Below are positions 1 to 8,303 of a stretch of 64,000 nt of DNA, in pieces. The notes beneath the pieces are model-generated. The model was given only the letters and a program-made list of their open reading frames with translations. It had not been told where the DNA came from and did not search any database. This DNA comes from Thermococcus sp. (GTDB lineage: Archaea; Methanobacteriota_B; Thermococci; Thermococcales; Thermococcaceae). The stretch spans positions 16,042 through 80,041 of the forward strand of contig NZ_JALUYR010000050.1 in NCBI RefSeq assembly GCF_027012695.1. The letters run 5' to 3'. The position numbers and the translations under genes are program-made. The number at the start of each line of letters is the position of its first letter. Position 1 is the stretch's first letter.

Positions 1-1
1 C

Positions 2-358
2 GGCCACTTAACGCCGGGCGGAGGCTTCCAGGGCGGTTCGGCCATGGCGGTTGCTGCTCTGCTCCTCTTCGCAGCCTTCAGCAAGTTCACCCTTGAGCGG
101 AAGGGACTCACGCTCAAACATACGATTTCAGCCTACGCCGTTGGCCTGGCCCTGATCCTTGCAACGGTACTGGCTCCGGTCTTCCTCTACAATGGAAAGG
201 TCCTTGAGATAAACCTCCTGCCCGGGGAGATGGGTCTCTTCAACCTTGACGTTGGAGAGTATCTTGCGGTGGCCTTCGGCTTCCTCACAGTGTTCCTCGT
301 GCTGGGAATACCTGAGTGGGTCTTCAAAGTGGTTTTAAGGGGGGAGCTCAATGATTAG
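2..358 (+). CDS. mnhB: Mrp-type Na+/H+ antiporter subunit B, 3' part (MnhB/MrpB)
   Basis: The frame is open from the window edge, so the gene starts upstream and only its last 118 codons are seen. The first residues read GHLTPGGGFQGGSA, the hallmark of the MnhB domain, followed by three hydrophobic segments. MnhB is an integral membrane subunit of the multisubunit Mrp cation/proton antiporter and also occurs as a module in archaeal membrane-bound hydrogenases. The stop overlaps the next start (ATGATTAG), so the B and C subunits are translationally coupled. An internal ATG at 44 is not the real start because the conserved motif lies before it. Confidence 0.9.
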   Translation, partial: GHLTPGGGFQGGSAMAVAALLLFAAFSKFTLERKGLTLKHTISAYAVGLALILATVLAPVFLYNGKVLEINLLPGEMGLFNLDVGEYLAVAFGFLTVFLVLGIPEWVFKVVLRGELND

Positions 359-737
359 CTTCCTCTTAGCGTACATCACAATAACGCTCTTCGCCATGCT
401 GTTCCTCGGAATTTACGGCGTTGCTACGCGCTCCAACCTCATCAAGAAAATCATCATGCTCAACATAGCCAACGACGCCATAAACATGCTCTTCATTCTG
501 ATAGGGTACAGGATGGTCTTTCCCGTTTTTCCACCGGTTTACGAGAAGCACATAACCTTTAGGGAATTCTTGGAGAAATCCGTTGACCCACTGCCTCAGG
601 CTCTGGTTCTCACCGCTGTCGTCATAGGAATGGCCATGAACATACTCCTAACCACCTACGCAATTCAGTTCTACCGCCTCCACGGAACGGTCGATGCGAG
701 GGACATAGCCGAGGTAATGAGGGGTGATGACGAATGA
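351..737 (+). CDS. mnhC: Mrp-type Na+/H+ antiporter subunit C (MnhC, NuoK-like)
   Basis: A 128-residue membrane protein with three predicted transmembrane segments (about residues 3-25, 35-55 and 82-105), the pattern of MnhC/NuoK. The stretch after helix 1 (SNLIKKIIMLNIANDAINML) fits the family. It is one of the small membrane subunits of the antiporter, next to the ion-translocating D subunit. It overlaps mnhB by 8 nt and the next gene by 4 nt (ATGA), so the operon is tightly coupled. The roughly 30-residue loop between helices 2 and 3 is longer than in bacterial MrpC. Whether the complex stands alone or feeds a hydrogenase cannot be told because the upstream genes are missing. Confidence 0.85.
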   Translation: MISFLLAYITITLFAMLFLGIYGVATRSNLIKKIIMLNIANDAINMLFILIGYRMVFPVFPPVYEKHITFREFLEKSVDPLPQALVLTAVVIGMAMNILLTTYAIQFYRLHGTVDARDIAEVMRGDDE

Positions 738-1237
738 ACCCGCTCAGGAGGTTCTCACCTGCCACTTTCGTTATAGTGCTGGCGGTTTACCTCTTCTACA
801 CGGGCTCGGTGAGTGAGTACGATCTGATAACGGGTTCGATAGTGGCGTTAATAGTTTCCTTCCTCGTGGACCACTGGCTGGTGAAGAACGAGTCCAAGTT
901 CTTCTCTCCGAGGAGGTGGTTCCACGCGATAGTCTATGGCCTCCGCTACTTCCTGATTGAGGAGACAAAAACCCACATAGACGTTGCGAAGAGGGTCTTC
1001 ACGCTCAAGGCGAACCCGGGGATAGTCAGAGTCCCCCTGGATGTTGAGAGCGACTACGGGAAGGTTCTGGTGGCGAACTCGATAACGAACACACCGGGAA
1101 CGGTCGTTGTTGACATAAGCGACGACGGGAAATGGCTCTACGTCCACTGGATTGACGTTTCAACGCTCGATGAGAAGGAAGTGAAGGAGAACGTTGTTTC
1201 CTACTTCGAGGACTACGCGAAAAAAATATTTGACTGA
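734..1237 (+). CDS. mnhE: Mrp-type Na+/H+ antiporter subunit E (MnhE)
   Basis: A 167-residue protein with two N-terminal hydrophobic segments (about 12-30 and 32-50) and a soluble C-terminal domain. MrpE hallmarks are visible: the PGIVRVPL stretch near residue 98, then NSITNTPGTVVVDI and the HWIDV segment. MrpE is needed for assembly or activity of the antiporter. Start ATG 734 overlaps the mnhC stop by 4 nt. Placing E between C and D is a rearrangement of the common bacterial order A-B-C-D-E-F-G. Confidence 0.88.
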   Translation: MNPLRRFSPATFVIVLAVYLFYTGSVSEYDLITGSIVALIVSFLVDHWLVKNESKFFSPRRWFHAIVYGLRYFLIEETKTHIDVAKRVFTLKANPGIVRVPLDVESDYGKVLVANSITNTPGTVVVDISDDGKWLYVHWIDVSTLDEKEVKENVVSYFEDYAKKIFD

Positions 1238-1246
1238 GGTGAGAGC

Positions 1247-2827
1247 ATGGAGATAGGAATCGTCCCCATCATACCGCTCGGCTTCGCCTTCTTCCTTCCC
1301 CTCCTGGGTTACTTCGTAAAGTCCCGCAGGGTTATTGAGCTCTACGCCCTCACCGCGTCCATTCTCACCGCCTACGCCTCATGGAAGCTGTTTATAATGG
1401 CTTACTCATCTGAGGAACCGCTGGTGTACTTCGTTGGAAACTGGCCGGCCCCGATAGGTATAACCCTCGAAGTTGACAGGCTCAGCGCCCTTATCGTCCT
1501 CACAGCCTCGATTCTCTTCCTGCTGGCGATGGTCTACAGTATCGGCTACATGGAGCGCGAGAAGGGAATCCACTATTATTACACGGCACTCCTCGGTCTC
1601 GAAACCGGAATCATAGGTGCCCTGATGACGGGGGATGCCTTCAACATCTTCGTCATGTTCGAGGTTATCGGCGCGGCATCGTACTCCCTGGTGGGATTCA
1701 TAAGACGGGATGGAAAGGCAGTTGAGGCCGCTTTCAAGTACGGTATAATAGGTGCCCTCGCCACGAGCCTCTACTTCCTCGCCATGGGGTTCGTCTATGC
1801 CTCCTTCGGAACCCTCAACCTCGCCGATCTGAGCGCGAAGTTCCACGGGATTCCCTTCCCGGTGACCGTGAAGACCTTCGGCGACCCAACCCTTGCCCTG
1901 GCGATATTCTTCGCCCTCACCATCTCGATGGTGGTTGTCAAGAGCGCCAACTTCCCCGGCCACTTCTGGCTTCCTGATGCCCATCCGGCAGCGCCGTCCC
2001 CTGTCTCCGCCCTGCTCAGCGGGCTCGTTGTTGCGGTTCCAATCTACGTTCTGGCGAGGTACCTCTACACCGTCTTCCCGCCCGAAGGCGAGATTAGAGG
2101 TGTCATCTCGGCTGTCCTCCTGATTTTGGGAGCGAGTTCTGCCTTTCTCGGCTCCACGATGATGCTCGTGCAGAGGGACATAAAGCGTCTCGTTGCGTAC
2201 TCCACCATAATGCACACCGGCTATATGTTCATGGGGCTTGGAGTTCTAAGTTTCACGGGCCTCATGGCGGTGACCTACCACATCGTCAATCACGCCCTGG
2301 CGAAGGCTCTCCTCTTCCTCGCTGCCGGTTCCTTCATCCACGCCTCCGGAACAAAGGATTTCGAGAAGATGGCAGGCATAGGAAAAAGCATGCCCTTCAC
2401 GACCTTTGCCTTCGTGGTGGCAACACTCTCCCTGGTCGGTGTTCCACCACTTAATGCCTTCTTCAGCAAGATGCTGATATACGACGCCCTCGTGGAGAGG
2501 AGCTTTGCCCTCGGTGTCGTCATCATAATCACGAGCGCGGTTGCTGCCTGGGCGTACTTCAGGGCACTCGTCTACCTCTGGCGTGGAAAGCCGAGGGAGG
2601 GGCACCATCATGAACACGAGCATTCCCACGAGGGCCCACACGGACACGAGAACCCGTACATGGCACTCGTTATGGTGGTCATGGCCGTTGCGGTCATAGG
2701 CATCGGAATCCTCTCACCGATGCTGATTGACAGGCTGGCAATTCCCGCGGCGACTCAGGCCATGGATTATCGGAGTTACATTGATGCCGTCAGGAGACTC
2801 GCGGAAAGGATCATCGCATCGGGCTGA
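1247..2827 (+). CDS. mnhD: Mrp-type Na+/H+ antiporter subunit D (MnhD, proton-conducting)
   Basis: A 526-residue polytopic protein of the NuoL/M/N-MrpA/D family, with about 14 transmembrane segments. The conserved acidic residue E139 (in MFEVIGA) and K232 (in VVKSANFPGHFWLPDAHP) of the proton channel are present. It is the predicted cation/proton-translocating subunit. A histidine-rich hydrophilic loop at residues 451-470 (ten His) lies before the last helix and could bind metal. Shine-Dalgarno GAGGTGAG precedes ATG 1247, 9 nt after mnhE. The operon ends here; no mnhF or mnhG follows. Confidence 0.92.
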   Translation: MEIGIVPIIPLGFAFFLPLLGYFVKSRRVIELYALTASILTAYASWKLFIMAYSSEEPLVYFVGNWPAPIGITLEVDRLSALIVLTASILFLLAMVYSIGYMEREKGIHYYYTALLGLETGIIGALMTGDAFNIFVMFEVIGAASYSLVGFIRRDGKAVEAAFKYGIIGALATSLYFLAMGFVYASFGTLNLADLSAKFHGIPFPVTVKTFGDPTLALAIFFALTISMVVVKSANFPGHFWLPDAHPAAPSPVSALLSGLVVAVPIYVLARYLYTVFPPEGEIRGVISAVLLILGASSAFLGSTMMLVQRDIKRLVAYSTIMHTGYMFMGLGVLSFTGLMAVTYHIVNHALAKALLFLAAGSFIHASGTKDFEKMAGIGKSMPFTTFAFVVATLSLVGVPPLNAFFSKMLIYDALVERSFALGVVIIITSAVAAWAYFRALVYLWRGKPREGHHHEHEHSHEGPHGHENPYMALVMVVMAVAVIGIGILSPMLIDRLAIPAATQAMDYRSYIDAVRRLAERIIASG

Positions 2828-3145
2828 GGTTCGGTTTCCGTTCTTTCTTCGAAAGGGTGTGGGTTTTCCAACTAAAATTTTTCGGCAACCTCATAACCCA
2901 GGTTTCGACATTTTGTTCGGATAGGAATTTTGATATTGCCTGTTTATCGGGAATCTACCCCGTCAGTTGACGACAATAGGAGGCTTATTCGATCTTCGAA
3001 GGCAGAAGGATGAAAAATCGAACCTCAGTTCAAAATCAAAAGCAATTAGGTTTGATTTTTGATACACAAGTTTGACAATAGGACTCAATTGGAAAGAATT
3101 ATAAACCAATCTGGCACATATCTAGAACGCAAATAGGTGATGCCC
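2828..3145 (+). promoter_or_regulatory. AT-rich intergenic region with 9-bp inverted repeat and promoter
   Basis: This 318-bp gap between mnhD and the sulfur transporter is clearly more AT-rich than its surroundings and has no convincing gene. It holds a perfect inverted repeat AAAATCAAA (3032-3040) / TTTGATTTT (3051-3059) with a 10-nt loop, and a looser TTCGAT (2988-2993) / ATCGAA (3016-3021) pair. A TATA box AATTATAAAC at 3097-3106, preceded by purine-rich GGAAAG as BRE, sets transcription for the gene at 3146. The repeat lies about 40-65 bp upstream of the TATA box, where an activator or repressor would bind, but a hairpin ending the mnh transcript is also possible. Confidence 0.6.
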
Positions 3146-4762
3146 ATGGCAGGGATAAAATTTGAGAACGGCTACAAAGGGGTCGGATGGTTGAAGAAGC
3201 AGTGGCCCTGGTGGACAGCGGGACTGCTGACCGCAACGGCAGAGATAATAAACTATCTCTTCATCCCGTGGGGCCACCCGAAGCACAAATTTATCGGAGT
3301 TACCAGCGGCTTCGCAAGGATGTACGCCCACTTCGAGAGTACACTCTTCGGCAAGAGCCTGATAGCAACGAAGCCTGACTATCAGCCGGCACTGCAGTGG
3401 ATTATCATCGGTGCATTCATCGGTGCCCTGCTCTTCGCCTGGCTCGAGGGCGAGTGGAGAAGCTGGGTCAAGTACCCCAAGAAGATGCTTGTATTCACAG
3501 CGCTGGGTGCATTCTTCTTCGCCTGGGGAACCCGTGTGGCAGGTGGATGTACGCTTCACCACCTCCTCGGTGGAGTCGCGGCGTTTAACATCAAGAGCTT
3601 CGTCGTCATGGGGTTCGCAACGGTTGGGGCACTCATAGGCTTCAAGATACTCACCGCCCAGAACATAGCACAGTACTTCAAGAGCCAGGACACCAAGTGG
3701 TACGTCAAGCAGGCCAATGAGTACAGGATGGCCGACGGTCTGACCTACAACGAGGGACCCTCCCACGGATGGCTCCGCTACGCCCTCTACGCTTACCTGA
3801 TACTGTTCTTCCTGGTTGCCCTCTACGGTGCCTTCGCTGGCAATGACTATGCGATAAAAATGGGCTGGGCCGAGAGCCTCGAGCAGACGAAGATATACAA
3901 GAACATGCTCATTGGCAAGAACATCCCGACGATAACGCTCCAGATACTCGTTGGTGTACTCCTTGGCATATCCGTGGCCAAGACCGGCTTCGGTACCGAG
4001 TGTGGTCTCATCAACCCGGAGATGGCCAACATGATAGCCAAGGACGAGAAGGCCTTCGCCAGAAAGTGGAAGATGCCCTATTCCCTCAGAACCGTCATGC
4101 TCTCACTCCAGCCCTTCGCGGCCCTGGCGCTTCACATGACGCTCTTTGGACTGGTTCTCTGGATTGGCTTCACCTTCTTCGGCATCATGGAGGGACACCA
4201 CTGGGCCACCAAGGAGTTCGCCGAGATGTACGCCCAGGCAACGGGAATGGAATTCCACAAGGTTGGCGTTGCAATCAGGGAGATGACCTCCCTACCAATG
4301 GACATCTTCGGTGGTCTGCTCCTCGGCATCGGAACGGTCTTCATGCTCGGCTGTGAGTTCAGGAACTACGGAAGGACCGGGCTGCTCTACATAACCGGAC
4401 TCCTCATCTGGATATTCTTCTACGTCGGCTACCTGCCCTACACCCTCGCCAGGGACTTCTGGGACGGTCTCATGGGTGGCTACCCCTACACACCGACCAC
4501 CTTTGGACCGGCACTGATAGCACCGACCAGCAAGACTGCGCAGTCAATAATCTACCTGCTCTACATCCTCATGTGGGCGGCCCTCTTCGTCTGGGCCGTC
4601 AAGAAGGGAGCGAAGAACATCGGCGTCAAGCCCAAGGAGATACTCTGGATGAACAGCGAGGATATGTACCTCAAGAGACTGGAGAAGCTCGAGAAGGAGG
4701 GCAAGCTCGAGGAGATGGTGGAGCTCGAGAGGGAGCTTTACGATCAGGCCGAGAAGGCCTGA
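3146..4762 (+). CDS. YeeE/YedE-family transporter (predicted sulfur-compound uptake)
   Basis: A 538-residue membrane protein with about 12 hydrophobic segments and two YeeE/YedE-like halves. Family motifs with single cysteines are seen: GGCTLHHLLGG (Cys near 135), GTECGLINPEM (Cys near 286) and LGCEFRNYGRTG (Cys near 403). In studied members such cysteines relay thiosulfate through the membrane, so uptake of a sulfur compound is plausible here but not shown. The C-terminal 55 residues are a charged, probably helical tail. GTG 3137 and ATG 3140 overlap the Shine-Dalgarno GGTGA, so ATG 3146 is preferred. The gene is preceded by its own promoter and followed after 29 nt by a small membrane protein. 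Confidence 0.8.
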   Translation: MAGIKFENGYKGVGWLKKQWPWWTAGLLTATAEIINYLFIPWGHPKHKFIGVTSGFARMYAHFESTLFGKSLIATKPDYQPALQWIIIGAFIGALLFAWLEGEWRSWVKYPKKMLVFTALGAFFFAWGTRVAGGCTLHHLLGGVAAFNIKSFVVMGFATVGALIGFKILTAQNIAQYFKSQDTKWYVKQANEYRMADGLTYNEGPSHGWLRYALYAYLILFFLVALYGAFAGNDYAIKMGWAESLEQTKIYKNMLIGKNIPTITLQILVGVLLGISVAKTGFGTECGLINPEMANMIAKDEKAFARKWKMPYSLRTVMLSLQPFAALALHMTLFGLVLWIGFTFFGIMEGHHWATKEFAEMYAQATGMEFHKVGVAIREMTSLPMDIFGGLLLGIGTVFMLGCEFRNYGRTGLLYITGLLIWIFFYVGYLPYTLARDFWDGLMGGYPYTPTTFGPALIAPTSKTAQSIIYLLYILMWAALFVWAVKKGAKNIGVKPKEILWMNSEDMYLKRLEKLEKEGKLEEMVELERELYDQAEKA

Positions 4763-4791
4763 CCCTTCCATTTTTCCTTTGAGGTGATTCC

Positions 4792-5340
4792 ATGACGAGC
4801 ACCGGTTTCTACATCGAATCGCGGGCGATACTGAAAAATCCGAAGTGCATCCGATGGCTTTCAACCGGCGTCGCTATGGGCTTTTTCTACTTCCTGATGA
4901 TGCTCTTCGGCTACCTTGGAGAGCCATTACCCGTTCTCGACCTCTACTGGGGCATAACGAAACTGCTCCTCGCCTATTCGCTGTTCTGCCTCTACCGGAC
5001 GACTAGGAAGGGCAAGTACGCGGGCGGGGGTATAATAATAGCGACCAGCGCTTTTCTCACGATATTCGGATTCTTCGGTTGGGGGAGCTTTCTGGCGGTA
5101 CTGATGGACGCCCTTGCCATAGCGGTTCTCAGTCTCACCCTCCATGACATTGGAAAGGCCCTGCCGGAGGCCGGTCTCGAAAAACCCGCGGGTGGAATCT
5201 TCGTTGGCCTGATGCTGAGTCTCGTCGGCCAGCCGGCGATAGCGGCACTTGGCCTCGTAGTGGTGGTAATAGGAATGGTCTACGCGGCCAACAGGCTCGG
5301 CCTGGTCTACGGCTACTCCATGAAACATGCGCGGGGATAA
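4792..5340 (+). CDS. Small polytopic membrane protein, unknown function
   Basis: A 182-residue protein with about five to six hydrophobic segments and no soluble domain. I do not recognise the family. It follows the YeeE/YedE-like transporter by 29 nt in the same direction with a good Shine-Dalgarno (GAGGTGATTCC) before ATG 4792, so it is probably co-transcribed and may be an accessory subunit of that transporter. No cysteine pair or nucleotide-binding motif is seen. Confidence 0.7.
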   Translation: MTSTGFYIESRAILKNPKCIRWLSTGVAMGFFYFLMMLFGYLGEPLPVLDLYWGITKLLLAYSLFCLYRTTRKGKYAGGGIIIATSAFLTIFGFFGWGSFLAVLMDALAIAVLSLTLHDIGKALPEAGLEKPAGGIFVGLMLSLVGQPAIAALGLVVVVIGMVYAANRLGLVYGYSMKHARG

Positions 5341-5380
5341 TGTTTATTAGCCCCTCGCCTAATATTTTTAGGGTGGGTTC

Positions 5381-5929
5381 ATGATAATAACCAGGGTCAA
5401 TCCGAATGAAATCTTCGAAGAACTGCTGAGGTTCGCATTCAAGGTTTACACATGCACGGGTGGAACATACCCCATTCACGGCTGGGGGGATAGAAAACCT
5501 CCCGTTGGCGATTGGAATGCGTTTCGAGAGGCCTACGAAGACGTTCTCAGGTGGCGGATCAGGGAGGAATTTGACGAGTTCTACCTCGGACGATCGAGAG
5601 AGAGCGGTGAGATAGTCTCCACCCTCGCCATCTCCTACGGGCTCTCGCGAAAAAATCTCCCATGGGTCTCCGAGAAAATGAAACGGCGAAAGAACGCCGT
5701 TCTCCTGACCTTTTTCCTGGTCTGTCCCAGGGGTAAAGGCTACGGCATCAGCATGCTTCTCCACGGTGTCTCCCATGTGAGAAAGCAGAACAAGTGCCCC
5801 TTTATAATCTCCCCGGCGGACTCCGAGGCCATCGATTACTTCAAAAGGAGGGGCTTCGTGGAGTTTGAGCGATTTGAGGATTACGTGGTTCTCCGGTATC
5901 CCCTGCACGTCCTCCGAAAGAAACGCTGA
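5381..5929 (+). CDS. GNAT-family N-acetyltransferase
   Basis: A 182-residue protein. The C-terminal half carries a GNAT acetyl-CoA-binding motif A (CPRGKGYGISMLL, about 120-132) and the typical motif B ending (SEAIDYFKRRGFVEFERF). The N-terminal half is not one I recognise and probably sets the substrate, which is unknown. It has its own promoter: TATA-like TGTTTATTAG at 5341-5350, immediately after the preceding stop, and Shine-Dalgarno GGGTGG before ATG 5381. Confidence 0.7.
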   Translation: MIITRVNPNEIFEELLRFAFKVYTCTGGTYPIHGWGDRKPPVGDWNAFREAYEDVLRWRIREEFDEFYLGRSRESGEIVSTLAISYGLSRKNLPWVSEKMKRRKNAVLLTFFLVCPRGKGYGISMLLHGVSHVRKQNKCPFIISPADSEAIDYFKRRGFVEFERFEDYVVLRYPLHVLRKKR

Positions 5930-5974
5930 TCCTTTTTATGCATATCTGGGTAATGCTGGCAACTATTCGGGCAA

Positions 5975-5984
5975 AGCTTTTAAG
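5975..5984 (+). promoter_or_regulatory. TATA box of the Mrp/NBP35 gene
   Basis: AGCTTTTAAG lies 35 nt before the start at 6019, preceded by the purine-rich GGGCAA. The expected transcript start is near 6008, giving a leader of about 10 nt. Confidence 0.55.
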
Positions 5985-6018
5985 CCCACCAACCAAAGCC
6001 GATCGGAGGTGCTGAAAG

Positions 6019-6897
6019 ATGACGATCAAGGCCCCAACGCTCAACGTAGGTGGTCTCGGCGCGGACCCGCTCACGGAGAGGATAAAGGAGAAGCAGAAGA
6101 AGTGGAAGTACAAGATAGCCGTCCTGAGCGGAAAGGGCGGCGTTGGAAAGAGCACCGTCGCCGTAAACCTTGCCGCGGCCCTCGCGAAGAAGGGCTACTT
6201 CGTCGGAATCCTTGATGCAGACATACACGGCCCGAACGTCGCCAAGATGCTCGGCGTTGACAGGGCGGAAGTTCTGGCTGAGAAGACCGAGGACGGCAGG
6301 TTCGAGATGATACCGCCGATGAACGACTTCCTCGGACAGGTCACCCCGATAAAGGTCATGAGCATGGGTTTCCTGGTTCCGGAAGACCAGCCCATAATCT
6401 GGCGTGGTTCCCTCGTGACAAAGGCCATAAAGCAGCTCCTCGGCGACGTCAAGTGGGGCGAGCTGGACTTCATGATAATAGACTTCCCGCCAGGAACCGG
6501 CGACGAGATACTTACCGTCACCCAGAGCATCCCGCTGGATGCCGCGATAGTGGTCACAACCCCGCAGGATGTAGCACTCCTTGACACCGGAAAGGCCGTC
6601 AACATGATGAAGAAGATGGAAGTGCCATACATAGCGGTCGTCGAGAACATGAGCTACCTCATCTGCCCGCACTGCGGCAAGGAGATAGACCTCTTTGGAA
6701 AGGGTGGCGGTAAGAAGCTCGCCGAGAAGGAGGGCGTGGACTTCCTTGGGCAGATCCCCATAGACCTGAAGGCCCGGGAGGCGAGCGATGCGGGAATTCC
6801 GATAGTCCTCTATGAGGACACGCCGGCGGCCAAGGCTTTCATGGAGATTGCTGAAAAGCTGGTAAAGAAGCTCGGGGAAATAAAGGGAGGGGAGTGA
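6019..6897 (+). CDS. Mrp/NBP35-family iron-sulfur carrier ATPase
   Basis: A 292-residue cytosolic P-loop ATPase of the Mrp/ApbC/NBP35 group that binds and hands over [4Fe-4S] clusters. The deviant Walker A SGKGGVGKST begins at residue 37, the DADIHGPN switch follows near 67, DFPPGTGDE near 155, and the cluster-binding CPHC pair is at C216/C219. Start ATG 6019 has Shine-Dalgarno GGAGGTG. There is no N-terminal MIP18/DUF59 fusion; a separate MIP18-type protein is encoded at 22797. The stop overlaps a GTG of the following frame, but that gene more likely starts at 6957. Confidence 0.93.
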   Translation: MTIKAPTLNVGGLGADPLTERIKEKQKKWKYKIAVLSGKGGVGKSTVAVNLAAALAKKGYFVGILDADIHGPNVAKMLGVDRAEVLAEKTEDGRFEMIPPMNDFLGQVTPIKVMSMGFLVPEDQPIIWRGSLVTKAIKQLLGDVKWGELDFMIIDFPPGTGDEILTVTQSIPLDAAIVVTTPQDVALLDTGKAVNMMKKMEVPYIAVVENMSYLICPHCGKEIDLFGKGGGKKLAEKEGVDFLGQIPIDLKAREASDAGIPIVLYEDTPAAKAFMEIAEKLVKKLGEIKGGE

Positions 6898-6956
6898 ACT
6901 CTCCAGACTGCATTAACTTTTTAACCCCTTCCGGGTATCCCCCCGGGAGGGAGAGC

Positions 6957-8303
6957 ATGAGGAAGGCCCCGGTTCTAATCGCGCTCATCCTTCTTCTCAC
7001 GGCCCCCACGGTTCACGCGGGGAGGCTTCTGTACTATCCCGACCGGGAAGCTTTCCGGGACTTTCTCAACTCCAGCTCGTCCTACACGGTGGTCCCGGGG
7101 GACGAGGACTGGGCCAGGGGCTGGGCCTACTACGTGGACGAAAGACTGGCCACCGTGAAGCCCCGCGGAAGGGACACCATAGTTCTGGTCGGCAACGTTT
7201 ACGACAACGAGCTCATGGCATCGCTTTGGAAGAGAACGGGTCTCCCCGAGAACGCTTCTCTCCGCCCCTCCGTAATCGTCCTCAACAACACGGTTCTCAT
7301 AACCGGCTCAGAGGACAACATATACCTTACCGAGGAGGCCTTCAGGGATCTCTGGAATCCCTCCAGGATGATGTTGATCACCTTCCTACTCACCGTTCTG
7401 GTCATTGCACTCATCTTCTCGGTCTTTCTCGGCAGGGATGGAAGCCACGCCGGGAAGTTCTACCTGCTGACCCTTTCCCTTTACGCCCTCTGGTACCTGC
7501 TCTCCCCCCGTCTGCCCCTGGGTGAGACCTTTCTGCGCCAGCTTCTCTCCGCCCTGACCTTTGCCGCGGGCGGATCCGCAGAATCCCCCCTCAGCGCCAT
7601 CATGGGTGCGGTCTTTCGCGTTGTACCCCCCCTGGAGGAGACCCTGACCGCCGCCCACTGGGTTTTCCTGCTCCTGGTCATCTCGCTGTCCTTTTATCTT
7701 GCCCCCAGGAAAAGTCGCGAGCTCGGGTTTTTGATCTTTGGATTGACCTTCTCTGCCCCGCTGTTCAGGGAAATGGTCTCTAGTATAAACGGCGAAGTTC
7801 TCGGCCTGACGGCCCTGATGGTAACCCTCGCGATGATAACCAACCTCAACTTTCCACCGGGAAGGGTGTTTCTCCAGACGGTCCTCCTCTCGCTTTTCAC
7901 CCTGCTGGCGATAGCCGTGAACCCCTACCTCGTCTTCATCCCGATAGTATTCGCGGTTACCTTTCCGGGAAGGCACTTCAGAAACCACATCTACCTTCTC
8001 ATGACAGTGGGGGGGACGCTGGTGCTGTACCTGGCCTTCCCCAATCTCGGAATCATGGAATGGACGTTAAACACAAACCCGGGCAGGTTCATTCTCGACA
8101 GCGGGCTGAGCCTGGGGACGATAGTTTACGTTCTCGCCAGAGGGGGGAGAAGGGTCGGGACCAGGGGACATACCCCGTTTCTCATGCTCTCCGCGGCCAT
8201 TTACCTGCCCCTCTCCCTCGCGGTGTCATCGCTCATTCCGCACGTTTTCGTCATCCTCTCCGCCCTGGCGGTAAGGCTCCTGAGCGGGCTGGCTAGAACT
8301 TAA
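6957..8303 (+). CDS. Secreted/membrane protein with about eight transmembrane helices, unknown function
   Basis: A 448-residue protein. Residues 1-21 form a signal peptide (hydrophobic ILLLTAPTVHA ending in AxA). Residues 22-140 are an extracytoplasmic domain of unknown fold, and the rest is a polytopic membrane domain. I do not recognise the family. ATG 6957 is chosen over the upstream GTG at 6894 because it has GGGAGGGAG before it, begins the signal peptide and lies downstream of a TATA-like ACTTTTTAAC (6916-6925). Its 3' end overlaps the convergent DUF2110 gene by 11 nt. Confidence 0.7.
   Translation: MRKAPVLIALILLLTAPTVHAGRLLYYPDREAFRDFLNSSSSYTVVPGDEDWARGWAYYVDERLATVKPRGRDTIVLVGNVYDNELMASLWKRTGLPENASLRPSVIVLNNTVLITGSEDNIYLTEEAFRDLWNPSRMMLITFLLTVLVIALIFSVFLGRDGSHAGKFYLLTLSLYALWYLLSPRLPLGETFLRQLLSALTFAAGGSAESPLSAIMGAVFRVVPPLEETLTAAHWVFLLLVISLSFYLAPRKSRELGFLIFGLTFSAPLFREMVSSINGEVLGLTALMVTLAMITNLNFPPGRVFLQTVLLSLFTLLAIAVNPYLVFIPIVFAVTFPGRHFRNHIYLLMTVGGTLVLYLAFPNLGIMEWTLNTNPGRFILDSGLSLGTIVYVLARGGRRVGTRGHTPFLMLSAAIYLPLSLAVSSLIPHVFVILSALAVRLLSGLART

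Noticed and set aside
1406..2215. 269-codon open frame on the minus strand opposite mnhD
   Set aside because: It mirrors a strong membrane gene in the opposite strand, has low-complexity charged sequence and no ribosome site; it is a shadow frame.
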